The notes beneath the pieces are model-generated. The model worked only from the letters and a program-made list of their open reading frames with translations. It searched no databases and had not been told where the DNA came from. A stretch of DNA of 64,000 nucleotides from Undaria pinnatifida (Eukaryota; Sar; Phaeophyceae; Laminariales; Alariaceae): assembly GCA_012845835.1 (NCBI GenBank), contig JABAKD010000002.1, positions 28,363,210-28,427,209 of the forward strand, given 5' to 3'. Position numbers and translations under genes: made by a program. How positions within the stretch are numbered: position 1 is the stretch's first letter; every line of letters starts with the position of its first letter. Below, piece after piece: positions 51,280 to 62,800 of the stretch.

Positions 51280-53749
51280 ATCTTCTTTTGTTCCACGGGG
51301 GGGGCGCAACGACAGCAGCTGTTGTAGCGACGCACGCCAGGTTGTAACATGCAAAGATGCGCGATGACGGTCCGAAGCAGTACCACGATAGGGTATATTG
51401 TGTAGGCAGAGATCGAGCTGTCAGAAGGCTCTCTGTCGTGTGAGGAGCGTACGGAAGGAGAATCTCAACGTAACACTTGGTAGTCAATGGTGTAAGCGTC
51501 GGCACACAGGGGATCGCCTCTGCAAGTAGTGCCGTCCATTTGACGGTGTCGAAGGGATAGTAGCGGTTACTTTGATCAACCAGTTGCTGCATCGTGGTGA
51601 TCCCAGGCTCGTGGTGCTACCTCCCCCACCCACCCCTCGAACCCCGATTCCAACCTGCCTTGTCATACATTCTTCCGACCGCGGCCGCCACTGACGCTTT
51701 GCGCTGGCTGAAGAAGGAGGCTTCACGCCGTTTCTAGGTAGTGCAATAGGGTTGCAAGAAGAGCTGCCAGAACTCCGGCAAGAATGCACCGGGGTGCGCC
51801 TCCAGAAGGCACTGATGCCAGTACGAGAAATTTCGTCGCTGAAGTCAATCTTGACGATGGACTAAGGCGAGAGCAGCTTACACTGTAATTCTCCGCACCA
51901 CACGTTGCGGGAGTCGCTGATAATGCGGGGCGACATATGATAACGTCGAGGGCCACTTGCGAATCTAATAATTCTTTAGGGTGCCGCTTGGGCCAATCCT
52001 TTCCTCTGATTCAGTGGCACTTGCTGCCATTGCTGACGTCGTCGGATCGGAGACAGAGGCAGGGTATGGTTTTCTTCTGATCGTTTGGTTTCTTCCGGCT
52101 TGGATGTTGTCCAGCTGTCGGGCAAGTATGGTCCCGTGAGAAACACCCATCCGGAATGGCGGCATGAAGACGATGATCTCTCGTGATTGGTTGCATCCGT
52201 GGCGTCGTGGGTTGGTACCCTGAGCCGTGCCGATCGCAACTCGAGTGCTCCGTCTGCCACGGGAGCGGAATGGTGACGTCGCCGCGTTAGACAGATGTGA
52301 GCCTCCCGCGTCAATTTTCTCGATTGTCCTGCGAGGGCAGCAAGGCCGGTAGGATGTATCAAGTCTTGATTTCGCTCAGGAGCGAACGCGGCGTCTCCTA
52401 GTGTCTACGTAGGGGTAGAGGCTCTGCGTGTGTAGTAGCCAGGCCCGACCTCATTTTGACGAATGTGAAAAGGCGTTGTTGAAGATGTTCAAAAGATACA
52501 TCAACGAGTGGTCTTGCTACCCCCTATGTATCTTGGTCCTACGGGTAGCAGAGCCCTTCGCGACTGTCTGACGCCGAGCCTTTGGTATGTATGCACCGTA
52601 CCATGTTTCCGTGGTGCTATTCATCGAGTACTTCACGAACCCAGCCGACGTGGCGCAACTATATCGCTTGTGCGCCACCGTCCCTTGCTACTGCCGAACA
52701 CCGTGGACACTGCTGAACAACGTCGTGGCGTCATACTTTATCCGCTTTACTGTCGTGCAGTACGCTGTGCCGTATGTAACAGTGAGACAACTGTGCGCGT
52801 CTCAATCCTGTAGACTTCCCATACGGCTGGGCCCTTTTACGTCCGATCAACGATCCGCCGGCAGTTTTGGCGTTGTCCCGTCACGCTTCTCACGTCATTT
52901 ACGCGTTAGCGCAGTGACCTTCATGGTATTCCCCACGCCCAGTTACCGCACAACCTTCTCGAGGCTTGGTCGTATGATCGCTCCGTCCGCGTTCTTCCTC
53001 TGGACCACGCCGGCGTTTACGCCTTCCTTTCAGTGCCCTCTGCTTCACACGCTCCCTAGCCACCTGCCGTTATTATCTCACCCGAAGTGTTGTCCATTTC
53101 AGAACGTCCCTTCTCAGCCCAACACGTTTTGACCGTTCTAGAATAATCCTATCCCAGATAGTGCAGCCTTGGCTTTGCCTCCGCTTGGTTCTTCAGCACT
53201 TGATCACGGACCGAATTTCTTCCTTCCTGCGTCCTTGGTACCGGGTTCCTTCGAACCTAGGCGACGTCCCATTAGAGTTGCATGGTACCGGCTGGACGCT
53301 GATGCTTGTGGAGAAAAATGGCTATATTATTATCTACAACTGTCTGTCCATGCGGGTACTGCGGGTGTAACTTCTCGACCCTACCGTGTGAATCGTGGTT
53401 TATGCCAGCGGTTCGACGTCATCCTGGTTTAGGATTCCATGGCCGGTCTTGGTCAGTACTCAACTTCTAAACAATTTTAAGCCTGCCAGTGGTCATTCCG
53501 ATAAAACGGTGGCGCTTGGATCGCCGTCAACTCTTCGAGGATTCGCAGAATTAGTAGCTTGGGTAATTTATCCTTCGCGTGATTTAGGTCTCGATTGTTT
53601 GAGGAACATATGCGCGTCTTCCCTGTTCGACAGGGTCTCCTAGGTTCCTTGGACTGCCGCGCGCAGGGATGTTGTCCCACTTTACAGTGATATGCACTCT
53701 TGCAGGACTGTCCTTGTGGCTTATCACGCCTCAAGGCAGTCGCGCATCA
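51280..53749. other. Unassigned interval, left flank of the copia element
   Basis: Low in homopolymers, with no match to families R1-R9, S1 or S2. Frames of 100-181 codons occur on both strands (the longest is 52587-53132, plus), none with recognisable motifs. The sequence is interrupted at 53750 by the copia insertion and resumes at 59806, so both sides belong to one pre-insertion locus. Confidence 0.4.
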
Positions 53750-53754
53750 CCCGG
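53750..53754. repeat. Copia target-site duplication, left (CCCGG)
   Basis: CCCGG immediately before the LTR is repeated at 59806-59810 immediately after the other LTR. Five bases is the normal target duplication for Ty1/copia integrases. It shows the element is a complete insertion, not an assembly of fragments. Confidence 0.85.
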
Positions 53755-53981
53755 TATTACGTAGAGTTCAAGCCCGGATGCCCTGGTCACCATGCGGTCT
53801 GATGAGTTTATTTATAGTCATTTTACTAGAGGACAGAGAGGAGAGGCGGAGCAGAAAGCGGAATGCTCCAACTCTCCTCCCGAGAGAATGCCAAAAATTC
53901 CATAAAAGCACCTGCGTGGAAGATGTACGCACATTTCTACAACTTTTGAAACCGTCGCTGCTATGACGATCCAATCTAACA
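53755..53981 (-). repeat. Copia 3' LTR (~227 bp)
   Basis: Aligns along its whole length with 59585-59805. In element sense it begins TGTTAGATTGGATCG and ends CGTAATA, the terminal CA having decayed to TA. The two LTRs share blocks such as CTCTCCTCCCGA and TTCCATAAAA(G/A)C on the plus strand but differ at many positions, so the insertion is old. Confidence 0.9.
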
Positions 53982-53990
53982 CCCTCCCTG
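53982..53990 (-). other. Copia polypurine tract
   Basis: In element sense AGGGAGGG directly abuts the start of the 3' LTR (TGTTAG). This is the expected position of the plus-strand primer for reverse transcription and fixes the element's orientation. Confidence 0.8.
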
Positions 53991-54318
53991 AATCTTCACA
54001 CCAGTGAGGAGACCGAACGGGCATCCAAGACATCAAGCTAGGACCTAAGAACAGCCAGCGAGAGTCTCGCAGGAGGAAACCCGGCCGCCGGGTCAAAACC
54101 TCCTGAACAGCTCATATGCTCCAAACCATTGTGGTTGTAACAATGGCCGCATTCAAACGATGACCATGGCCAGAAACTAACATGCCAAGTAGCGCCCTAC
54201 TCACCCATGCCCCTCAAAGTAGGGTGGGGTGTCGGCCTGACAAATTATTCCTCGAATGACTCAAACATGGTACTCTTCGTTAATGTTTTCATCCCTCAAT
54301 CACTCTCCAACGGTAGGT

Positions 54319-54960
54319 TCAACAAAACTTCCGGTGATATTTGAAAGGGGTCCCAGCAATGGAGTTCGTCAAAACATCCGCGTGCTGCTCTTCTGCAGCT
54401 ACAAACTAAACGTCATCCTTCTTCGAACGAAGTAGCTCTGTAGCGAAATGGAAAGGCACGTTAACGTGTTTGCTCCGGGCAGAACTAAGAGGGTTTCTAG
54501 CCAACGCTATGACCCCCTGATTATTGTCAAAAATACGGACTCACGATCTCCTTAGCTCTGGAAAAATAAATGATAACACTGCGCCCGTAAACAAAACCTC
54601 CTTCACCCCGTCACCCAGGGCTATATACTCTGTCTGTGCTGTGGACAACTTAATGCACCTCTGCGTGCTACTTTCCCAACTGACGGCAGCACCCTACAAG
54701 GCAATCACCGTCCCCGACACCGAGCGCCTGTCATTAGATTTATCGGCGTAGTCGGCATCACTGTACGCAGGTAAACCCAATCCCGAACCCCCCAGAAAAG
54801 CCGATCCCATACCCCTCGTCCTGTGGGGGTATGTCATGATCTTCAGAACTGATTTCCAGTGCCTGTCCGTGGGGTTGTGAGAATGAGCCACAGCACTTAC
54901 CGCGTTCGAGATGTCTGGCCGTGTCATGGTCGACAGCCACATCAGACTGCCCACAGCCTC
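54319..54960 (-). pseudogene. Copia RNase H domain
   Basis: GSLMWLSTMTRPDISNAVSA starts at about 54954, followed by HNPTDRHWKSVLKIM and AYSDADYADKSNDRRSVSG (first catalytic Asp in YSDAD). In a second frame come LSTAQTEYIALGDGVKE and, after a further break, FDNNQGVIALARNPLSSARS and KHVNVPFHF. QHADVLTNSIAGTPFKYH lies near the C-terminus. A TAG interrupts the last part, and the terminal TGA is at 54319-54321. Confidence 0.85.
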
Positions 54961-55112
54961 CCTGTACGGCTAGTCTCCCTTAGGCTCGCCCTTCACTCTT
55001 GGACCCAGTTCAACCCCAGGGGTTGCGAGGATGTCAGAGGGCGAGTTCACACCGAAACAATTCAGCATGCTTTCAACGAAAGCCTTCTGCGTGATATTTA
55101 AGTGCCCAATTC

Positions 55113-56051
55113 TCAGTTGCGCTTGAAAGCATAACCAGTGTACCAAATCAGTTCGCCGAGATAATTCGTGGGCATTGCCGCAGTTAACGCATCATGGAAG
55201 TCTCTGCATGTCTCGTCCGATCCTGCAATCACAATGTCATCTGAATGAACGGCCATACTCAGTTCTACCTTGCCATATACAATAATTCCGAAACGCACAA
55301 GGATCAGTCCTAAACTGCACCAGACCCGTGCCACGATAGAGGTGGCACTCTTTTCTTCTGAAATGGTTTCTGAATGACAGGGCTCCTTAGCCCAAAATCA
55401 TCGGAAATAAGCCATTTGTTTTTGCACGACTCTCGTCGCGTAGCTAGGCCATGATATTTTTTATCCGGTAGCAGTTATATATTTATCTATATCAGTTCTT
55501 GGGATAGGTCTTAAGCTCCCAAATTGAGGGGTAGTATTAGAAAAAAACTGTGCACCTCTATCGTAGCACGCGTCTCCATACCGTACACTACCACGGTCTC
55601 TACCAGTAATCCGGCCCACTGCCGTCTGCTCTGCTCCGGACCAAATAGTGATTGGTTGAGGCGAACGATCTTTCCTGGCTGTCCACACACCCATCGGGTA
55701 GTTTCATGTATATCTCGGCGTCGAGTTCCGCGCGAACAAAAGCTTGAGCGACGTCTAAATGAAAAATCTTCAAACCGTGTTCATTTGCAACAGCCGACAG
55801 AATTTTATGACGCTGACGATGGAGTTGATGCAAACGTTTGGGAGTAATCTACGTCTATCTTGCATCTGGCTTAAACCCTTAGCCACAAGTCTAGCTTTTG
55901 TGTTCACTATTAGGCCGTCTTTGTCAGTCTTAGAGGAAAACACCCACCTTGCATCTACAAGTTTCCGCCCTCGCGGCGGTATCGCGGCTTCGTACGTACC
56001 GGTCGTTTTGTGACTGTCCAACTCACTCTTCATGGCCTCGTGCCACGCCAC
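55113..56051 (-). pseudogene. Copia reverse transcriptase domain, split by R2
   Basis: N-terminal W-AMKSELDSHKTTGTYE and VDARWVFSSKTDKDG then KARLVAKGLSQ (about 56045-55880). HLDVAQAFVRAELDAEIYMK (about 55775) holds the first catalytic Asp. A frameshift precedes GKIVRLNQSLFGPEQSRRQW. R2 copy f occupies 55328-55570. Beyond it come FRTDPCAF and, after another frameshift, VHSDDIVIAGSDE, where SDD replaces the usual V/A-DD, and PTNYLGELIWYTGYAFKR. Confidence 0.85.
55328..55570 (-). mobile_element. R2 MITE-like element, copy f, inside the copia RT
   Basis: Best-preserved R2 ends: CGTGCCACGATAGAGGTG and CACCTCTATCGTAGCACG, nearly exact inverted repeats of 18 bases. The interior has TTTCTGAATGACAGGGCTCC, ATCATCGGAAATAAGCC, GGCCATGATATTTTTTATCC and CTCCCAAATTGAGGGG. 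Length 243. TTAG at 55387 and TTAA at 55511 are the unoccupied counterparts of the two R3 sites in copy e. Confidence 0.9.
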
Positions 56052-56089
56052 TTTATACTAAGAACGCTCTGCATCTGCTACGGACTGCG

Positions 56090-57000
56090 GGGGCGGCTCT
56101 ATGTCTTCTGGCAAAACCATTCGGTATACGCACGCTTAACTCCCCTTAGATTTCTTCCACAGCGGGCCCTCCAGCCATCACGGCAATTGCGTCCTCCGCC
56201 GTCCAGGATATACTCTTCGGCATACTCCCAGACTTCGTCCACTCGTGCGCTGCCGCAAACAGTGCATCCTCGACCTCAAGATGTGTCCTCTGCACGCGTG
56301 GAGCAGATTCACCCTCCAGGCGTTGGCCCTGACCCCGAGTCCGGTCCCTTACTGTTGGGGGAAGCCATCCCCAGTTGCTGAGCTCGTGTGCTGCCCCCCC
56401 CGACTGGACCGCGAGGGGATCTACGCCGTTCCCTGGTCGGTGCCGGCGGCTGCTTATGCGCCTGAATCGCTTTCGGCCCTCCCTGCTGGGACCGAGGAGA
56501 CCTCCACCGCGCCCGCTTGAGACGAACCATCGTCTCGACTGTTTCGGCCCTCCCAGCCGGGGCTGAGAAGGCGTCCACCGCACCCTCTTGAGGTGAATCC
56601 ATCGTCTCGGCCGTCCCGTCGCCAGCATCGCCACCGGCAGGTGCTTCCTGTGTGCGCTTCTGCAAAAACGCGAGTTGATCAAACCCCCTCGTCACGTCGA
56701 GATCGTTTAGGCAAGCCAGACCGTCGTCCCACTCGTCTCTCCCCCCCCTCCCCCCCCCTTTATCTGACGTGTTCTCGCCGTCGACCTCGGACTCCCCCTC
56801 TGCCTTAGACAGGGAATCACGCATCTGGGCAGGTGCAGGTGGTGCAGGCGACACGCGTTGCCAGGGGATACGACGCGCGATGAGCACAGTACGGTGTTTT
56901 CTCGGCACTTGTGTGGAGTCTAGGGGGTAGTTAGGCGCAGGGGGCTCAGGTCAAAACTCCTCTACTGTCGCCTGGAACTTTTTCCCTCGTTACCTTGCAG
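56090..57000 (-). pseudogene. Copia integrase-RT linker, low complexity
   Basis: Proline/arginine/glycine-rich sequence between the integrase C-terminus and the RT, with two frames open for 178 and 199 codons (56146-56682 and 56309-56908). Repeats such as PSQPRLGGPKQSRR and PRSQQGGPKAIQAH point to internal duplication. The equivalent region is variable and poorly conserved in copia elements, so it carries no function I can assign. Confidence 0.5.
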
Positions 57001-57010
57001 TAACCAGGCT

Positions 57011-57758
57011 TCAGGAGAGGTAGAACGCCACCATGGGAGGGTTTCCAAACCACATATCGTACGGTGACTTGTTGGCTGGGTTAGTGGACGTTGCAGTGCG
57101 GTTCAAAGCATCGCCCGCCCATTGCGACGCTTCAGCCCACAACGTCTCAGTTGCCGGCAATTGCGCTCCGGGAAAAAACTCAACGAGCCTGGATTCGACT
57201 CGCCATTTCGGCCGTCTCAATCAAACATAGCGCACGCTCGGCTAACATATTGGATTGCGGACTGTCGGCCGAGGTGAATTTCTGCGTAGTACCCCGCGAT
57301 CTACACAGGCCTTCAAGCTTCCCCCCCCAGGATTCACCGCTCCCATCTGATGGATGCTTACCATCTTGGAAGGGACACCGTCTGCACGAGTACCCGCGAG
57401 GAACTGCTCGCATATTTTTCGGGTCGTCCGATTTTTGGCGCACTAAATACACCCACGTATACCTTGAACAATCGTCGCGCACGATGAGAGTATACTGCTT
57501 CCTCCCGAGAGACTCTACCACCTCAGGCCTACTCAACCCCCCCCCCCCCGAGCTTCTCATTTGCTCGTGTGTGCGCGGACTGTTTGATCCTTTGCGGAGA
57601 CCCTTTGCCAGGGAGCACCCTCTGTACTTTAGCAGCATGCCTTCGAGGACGATGCCTTGTTGCTCCGCGGTCTTGCGGAGTACGGCCTCGTGGGAGTGTC
57701 CAGCCGCGCAAGGGTAGTCGTTGGGTAGTGGTCCCGGGGCGAATACGGGCACGGGCAT
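57011..57758 (-). pseudogene. Copia integrase domain
   Basis: A pre-integrase segment GHSHEAVLRKTAEQQGIVLE and CSLAKGLRKG (about 57700-57590) is followed by QYTLIVRDDCSRYTWVYLVR (about 57495), HPSDGSGE with the second catalytic Asp (about 57350), FTSADSPQSNMLAERAL with the catalytic Glu (about 57265), and a C-terminal KSPYDMWFGNPP near 57050 in another frame. The first catalytic Asp region is not recognisable. One frameshift lies near 57200. Confidence 0.85.
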
Positions 57759-57849
57759 TTTCCCTTATGCTGCAGTCGATCCGGCGGGCTTCAAGATTGT
57801 ACAGGTTCCCGGTCAACGGAAACATGATCGAACGCTCAGGCATGAGCTT

Positions 57850-58120
57850 GACCACAACCCCCGTGCGGCGCCCTTCGAAGGTGTGGCCGTTTTTGACGAG
57901 AGTAGGCAGGGCAAAAGCAGTGTAGCGGAGGTTTGGCACGTGCGCAACATTACTTGTGCGAGACCGTTTCCGGACCGAAGGGCAAAGTTAATATCATCAT
58001 ACCCTTCGATCGAGCGGGTTGAGCCATCGGCGATGCGTAGTTTTAAATTCCATTTTCTGTAATTGGTTATGCAATCTGCTGAGGGCGTCATGTTGCAGAC
58101 TCCCCCCTATCGCAAAGCCA
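57850..58120 (-). pseudogene. Copia protease region, active site lost
   Basis: FAIGGSLQHD at about 58110-58080 lies where copia proteases have a D-S-G active site. The Asp is absent (Gly-Gly-Ser). After a frameshift the typical continuation MTPSADCITNYRKWNLKLR and IADGSTRSIEGYDDI is readable (58091-58015). LRYTAFALPTLVKNGHTFEG near 57925 is the C-terminal part. Confidence 0.7.
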
Positions 58121-59547
58121 GGCCTCCTATCCTTCGACAATAATGTGCCCCCATCATCGGCGGCGGCATAGCTCTTGTCGGCCCTCCAATGGCCCTTGTT
58201 GCCACACCTGTAACATCTCACCTTGGGGGTACTACCTTCGGCGGCTTTGGTGCCGTTGCCATCGCCACCGGCACCCGCATCCGAGCCACCACCGTCCTCG
58301 CTGGTGCCTCTATCGTCTCGTCCTTACTGTCCCCGACGTCCTTCTTTCCTTTTGCCATGGCCTCCACCTTTCCCGTGGCCATGGCCGGCGCCGCCGCCGG
58401 CGAAGATAGCATGGCCAGCATGGCCAGCATGGCCGGCGTTGAACCTCTTCTTCCTGTTTCCACAAAGTCGGCGGTGCCGTTCTCGAACAGCCTTGATGAT
58501 GTCATCGCGGCCGATACTATCACGAGATGTAAGGTTCCTTGCCACAACCTCGGTTTCGGCATTCAGAGAATCAATGGCAATTGTGTACACCATGTGATCG
58601 TCGAGGGTCAGTCCTGCTGTACGAGGTTATGCTGCAATATCCTCCATCCTACCCATTTCCTCCAGGGGGTTGCTCCCTGGCGCTATCTTACAACTATTAT
58701 GGCGCCGGGAGAGGTTGGATTTGGTCCCCGTCGTTTGAGGGCCGTACACGCAAGGAGAACGTCCCACGCATCCCTCGGCGAGGCGCACATGTGTCAGATA
58801 CACTTGCCACTCGCGCTCTTGAGAACCGTCGACAGGAAATTGCACGCCAGTGCATGTATGTGCATAATTTTGCGGCTGTATCCCCTGTCGACAAGTATCG
58901 AGTTTCCGTTGTCCAATTTCCCTACGGGAATGCACTGAGGTGGATCCGACATAAAGGCAGATAAGATTTTGTGTAGCACCTAACGTCTCTTGTCCAGACG
59001 GTAAACTCAGGTTTCTGCCCACTCAATAGTGGGACAGCGGTATGCTTAGTAGCAAAAGTCTGGACAGAGGTAGATCATAACCACCCTCCAACTCACCGCC
59101 GGGGTATGTATCCCATTCTCCAGCTCTCCGTGGCTGGTCTGGCTGACCCCTGGCTGGGCCAACCTCGACAGGAACATCAGCTCCTCTGCGCCCCGTCATT
59201 CCAAAATTCCGCGAGGCATCCTCATGCAAAGTCTTCTCTCTCTCTGCTGTCGAAACCCCTCGTGCTCCGCCTCCAGCAGTAGTAGCAGCAGCAGCTAAAA
59301 TTGCTTGTGCAGCTGTGGGTTCAGCCCCTCGTGTGGGCTCCCGATTACAGCAGCGCTGCCCTCAGCGCTGCTGGACTCCGATCGGCCGTTGTTCCTAATG
59401 AACTTGGCCATCATCTTCCTCATGGCGTGTATCATCGAGGCTTGCTTCTCCTCCATAATCAGCTGAATGAAGCTCAGTCCTCAGCCGCTGAATCTCGTCT
59501 TTGGCAGAGTCTTGCTCCTGTGCTGACCAATTTAAAGACACCCGTGA

Positions 59548-59559
59548 CTCCTGGTACCA
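59548..59559 (-). other. Candidate primer-binding site
   Basis: In element sense TGGTACCAGGAG lies about 25 bases downstream of the 5' LTR and resembles the TGGTATCAGAGC complement of initiator methionine tRNA used by many copia elements. The match is partial and the distance is larger than usual. Confidence 0.35.
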
Positions 59560-59584
59560 GATAACAAACGTTCAATCACTAGTG

Positions 59585-59805
59585 TGTTCGTAGAGTCCAA
59601 GCCCGGATGCCCTGACCGTCATGCAGTCTGTTGAGTATATTCATAGTCGTTGTAATAGAGAGCAGATAGGAGGGGCGGAGAAGAGAGCGGAGTGCTTGAA
59701 CTCTCCTCCCGAAAGCATGCCAAGAGTTCCATAAAAACGCATGCGAAGACATACGCAACCCTGTAAATTTTGTAATCGTCGCTGCTATAACGATCCAAAC
59801 TAACA
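59585..59805 (-). repeat. Copia 5' LTR (221 bp)
   Basis: In element sense it starts TGTTAGTTTGGATCG and ends CTACGAACA, so both TG and CA termini are kept. It aligns with 53755-53981. CCCGG follows at 59806-59810 as the second target-site copy. Confidence 0.9.
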
Positions 59806-59810
59806 CCCGG

Positions 59811-62800
59811 CTTGTTTGTGAAGGCAACCAACTAGGTCATCAAAGGTTTGGAGGAGGTCGCCACCTACTTTGGCGAAATATCCCCGGCTCGTGTATCAGT
59901 ATTCACACCTTCATCGAGCGCGTTGGAGTTTCGCCACGTTAGAGGAGGTACGCGACTATTGTCGGTGTCTCATCATGAGGAACTCTATCCTATTTAATCC
60001 AAAACAACTTTGATAAGAGCACATACCCCACCCAATAAATAATCCCGTGAGCGAGGCATCAAACGAAACAAATTGTCAAACACAAGTGGGATTACATAGA
60101 TATTCGGTACTAGGGGCGAGAAGCCCCGCTAGGCAGAAATAGTTGGGCTCAAATGTACCCCCATACCCAACCCTGATATGGCTTTTTCGCATGTAATTGT
60201 GGGATTTTAGGGCTAGCCCGCAAAAGAGCCGCCGGGTGTCATTAATGGTTGAGGGCACTCCATTTTTCTTGTGGGTACACGCCTGAACATTAAAACGGTT
60301 TTGACGCTAACCAAAATTCCCATACTCGACGATTTCGAGCTGCATCGCTCTCGTTAGGACGGCCTTTCATCCCGCCGCAGGTTCTAGGCGTTGGCGATGC
60401 ATGTGTCGGATTAGTTGTGGTATGGTCAAAACATACGTGCTTGGCCTACGAGGCTCATAATCTGTTGGAGTCGTAGTACTCGTGCGAAGTCAAGGATCAT
60501 AGCGTATTGGCGGTGTATGACGCTAGCCGAGGTTACAGTATGAGGGGTACCCCCAGATTTGGTACCGTGCACAGGCTGTTTTCGCAAATGGCTTTGTACC
60601 ACGCTCTAAAACAAACGAAACTGTTTTTGGATGGGGTAGTCGTGAGCCCTTATATTAGCCCCCTACCTAAGCCTTTGTCAACAGCCGAAAGACGAGCGCC
60701 TGGACACTGCCGTTGAACAAGTCCGGCTGCATGCTTTATCTCAGCAAAAATTTGCATGCCGGATTGAAAATGGCGCTTTCGGGCCAGGAAAGCTGAACAT
60801 GTAACAACAGCGATCAAGATGAGCATACCCCTATCTGCCAACACGACATTATGCACGTTCCACTGTCAGATGTACCATGCGGGCGATGTTGTTGAGCAGC
60901 ACTCCTCGGTTTTTGCTAGTGAGAAAGTTCGTTGCTTTGCTAAACGTTCTTTTTTATCAACATCCCGACATAAATTCTGGCAATATGCTTATACATACGT
61001 GCATTTAGCTGAATGCCACTAGACTATTTGTGCACGTACATGCTATAGGCGGAGTTTTGCTAGGTACCTATTGTGTCACTCTCAACTAAGGCCTTACCAA
61101 TGATTTAGCATCAGTCTTAGGCATTTTGTGCTGTTGAGCGATGACAAAAGATAGGGCGCATGGTGCCTATTGATCAGTGATAGTCTACTCGTTTCAGACG
61201 GCCGTGTTGCCCGTCAGTTGCACTTCATTTCACTTTTGAAGCTATTAGGCTTGTAACAGTACGAAGCACCTATCGGTTAACCATCCGATGGCCCACGATT
61301 CGCTACATTTGCCTTCAGGGCGCAGCATCGCAAACGGCGTAGATCATTCTGTTCACCGACTAATCCGGCCGCCGAGACGACCTAATCGCCGTTACAACTG
61401 CCGGATTGAGGCCCGAAAGGCTCTCCACAGTCCTCGAAAGGGGAGTCGTTAGATATACACTCCTGACTGCTACCTCAGTGAAAACGGTGCATCTCTAACA
61501 GGAACACTCTTCTACTTGGCATGTTGCTGTCCCCCCAATACTCCTCACGTCATATTTTCAACCATAACGTAGGCCTAGGCTTTCGCACGCCTTATCTACT
61601 TGGCACATGGTTACCGCAACACTTCGAAGTTTACGGTGGCATGGAACGCGCTAATCACATGGCGAGGTATATGATAGGTATGAGCGAAAGGGCGGCTGGG
61701 ACCGGGAACTTCCTCGCGTAGAACCTACCGGTACCAACAATAGTGCGGTCAACGCCGGTACTGGGTTAACGCCTAATGAAATCCGCATTACAATATTATG
61801 AGCTCCCCTCGCGCTTGCTTGGCACGGATTCCCGCCGTCACGTTTCCGCGGTACGCTACTATAGTCACCAGGTATCGCAATATCTGCAGGTGGGTTTGAC
61901 GCCGGAAGCACTGAACACAATATACTCTGCAACATGTCAACTCAAACCAACGTTTGGAGGTCCTATCGACGCCGCTTCTTTACCTCTCTCTCATTCTTCT
62001 CGAATGCACTATTGCTGCCTGTGTCATCAGAGCCTATCTCTCGATACGACTTCCCGACGGACCGCCAGCAAAGCTCGTGCGACATCGTTCACAAGCAGCG
62101 CGCTCTTAGTTTCACGTGTCGAAGCCCGAAGCTACACCCTTTTCCGAGCACGCTGCGGCAGGTTCTCCACCAAAGCCGGAAACCGCACCCTTTTCCGGCC
62201 CCACTGCGGAAGGTTCTCTGCCACGCCGCTGGAGGTTGACACGGATCTACAATACGGTTTAACTGATTCTTCAGAGAGTCAAGGTCGGTACGGAGTTGAA
62301 TGCTCCCAAGGCTAAAGTGTTACCAGTACTTGTTTGGACGACGAAAGCTGCGGTAGGGGGTCACGTTTTGGGCCATTTAGTGCAGAGGCTCGGTGTAACT
62401 CGCGCGAGTGGGCCCTATGTTCCTTGCGACCTTGAGCTATCGTGCTGTCCTAATGCTGCAATATGAATCCGCAATTGAATGGTAAGATACGCTGCGCTGA
62501 AAAAAATCTCCTGAATTATTTTCGTCCATGAGGTACAGACTCACTCGTGCGCGCTGTGAAAACCCGGGGACCCCCCACTACCGAAGCCTTGATCGGGCGG
62601 TTCCCTAGAACTTCCTCACAGTTGGCTCCAGCTCTTCCGGGTACTCATTAGAAGTCTCGTCTCTTGGCGGTTAACTCTCATACCAGGCCATTCATGCTCG
62701 ACGCGGATTCTCATTGTCACGTCCCCGTTGGAGGCGCTTAGCAAGACCCCATGAAGACGACGATACGTCCGTTTACCTAATATCTTCCGGTTTGCTAGAC

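Larger units (their letters stand above)
54319..59480 (-). pseudogene. Copia Gag-Pol polyprotein, inactivated
   Basis: Order on the minus strand is Gag, zinc knuckle, protease, integrase, reverse transcriptase, RNase H, the Ty1/copia arrangement. Gag is recognised by VYTIAIDSLNAETEVVARNL at about 58590-58535 and a knuckle CYRCGNKGHWRADK at about 58215-58173, whose last Cys is Lys. The N-terminus near 59470 (MEEKQASMIHAMRKMMAKF) is inferred. Domains are listed separately. Inactivating damage includes several frameshifts, an in-frame TAG in RNase H, loss of the protease active site and an R2 insertion in RT. Such an element would normally replicate in cytoplasmic particles and integrate into nuclear DNA. 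Confidence 0.85.

Noticed and set aside
50640-51327. 145-184 codon Gly/Arg/Val/Ser-rich frames
   Set aside because: Produced by the (GGGTC)n satellite in all three forward frames.
53477-53734. Minus-strand frame as part of the copia polyprotein
   Set aside because: It lies outside the LTR and target-site duplication and has no copia motif.
54524-58938. Plus-strand frames of 75-249 codons over the copia element
   Set aside because: They are antisense to clearly recognisable Gag-Pol segments on the minus strand.
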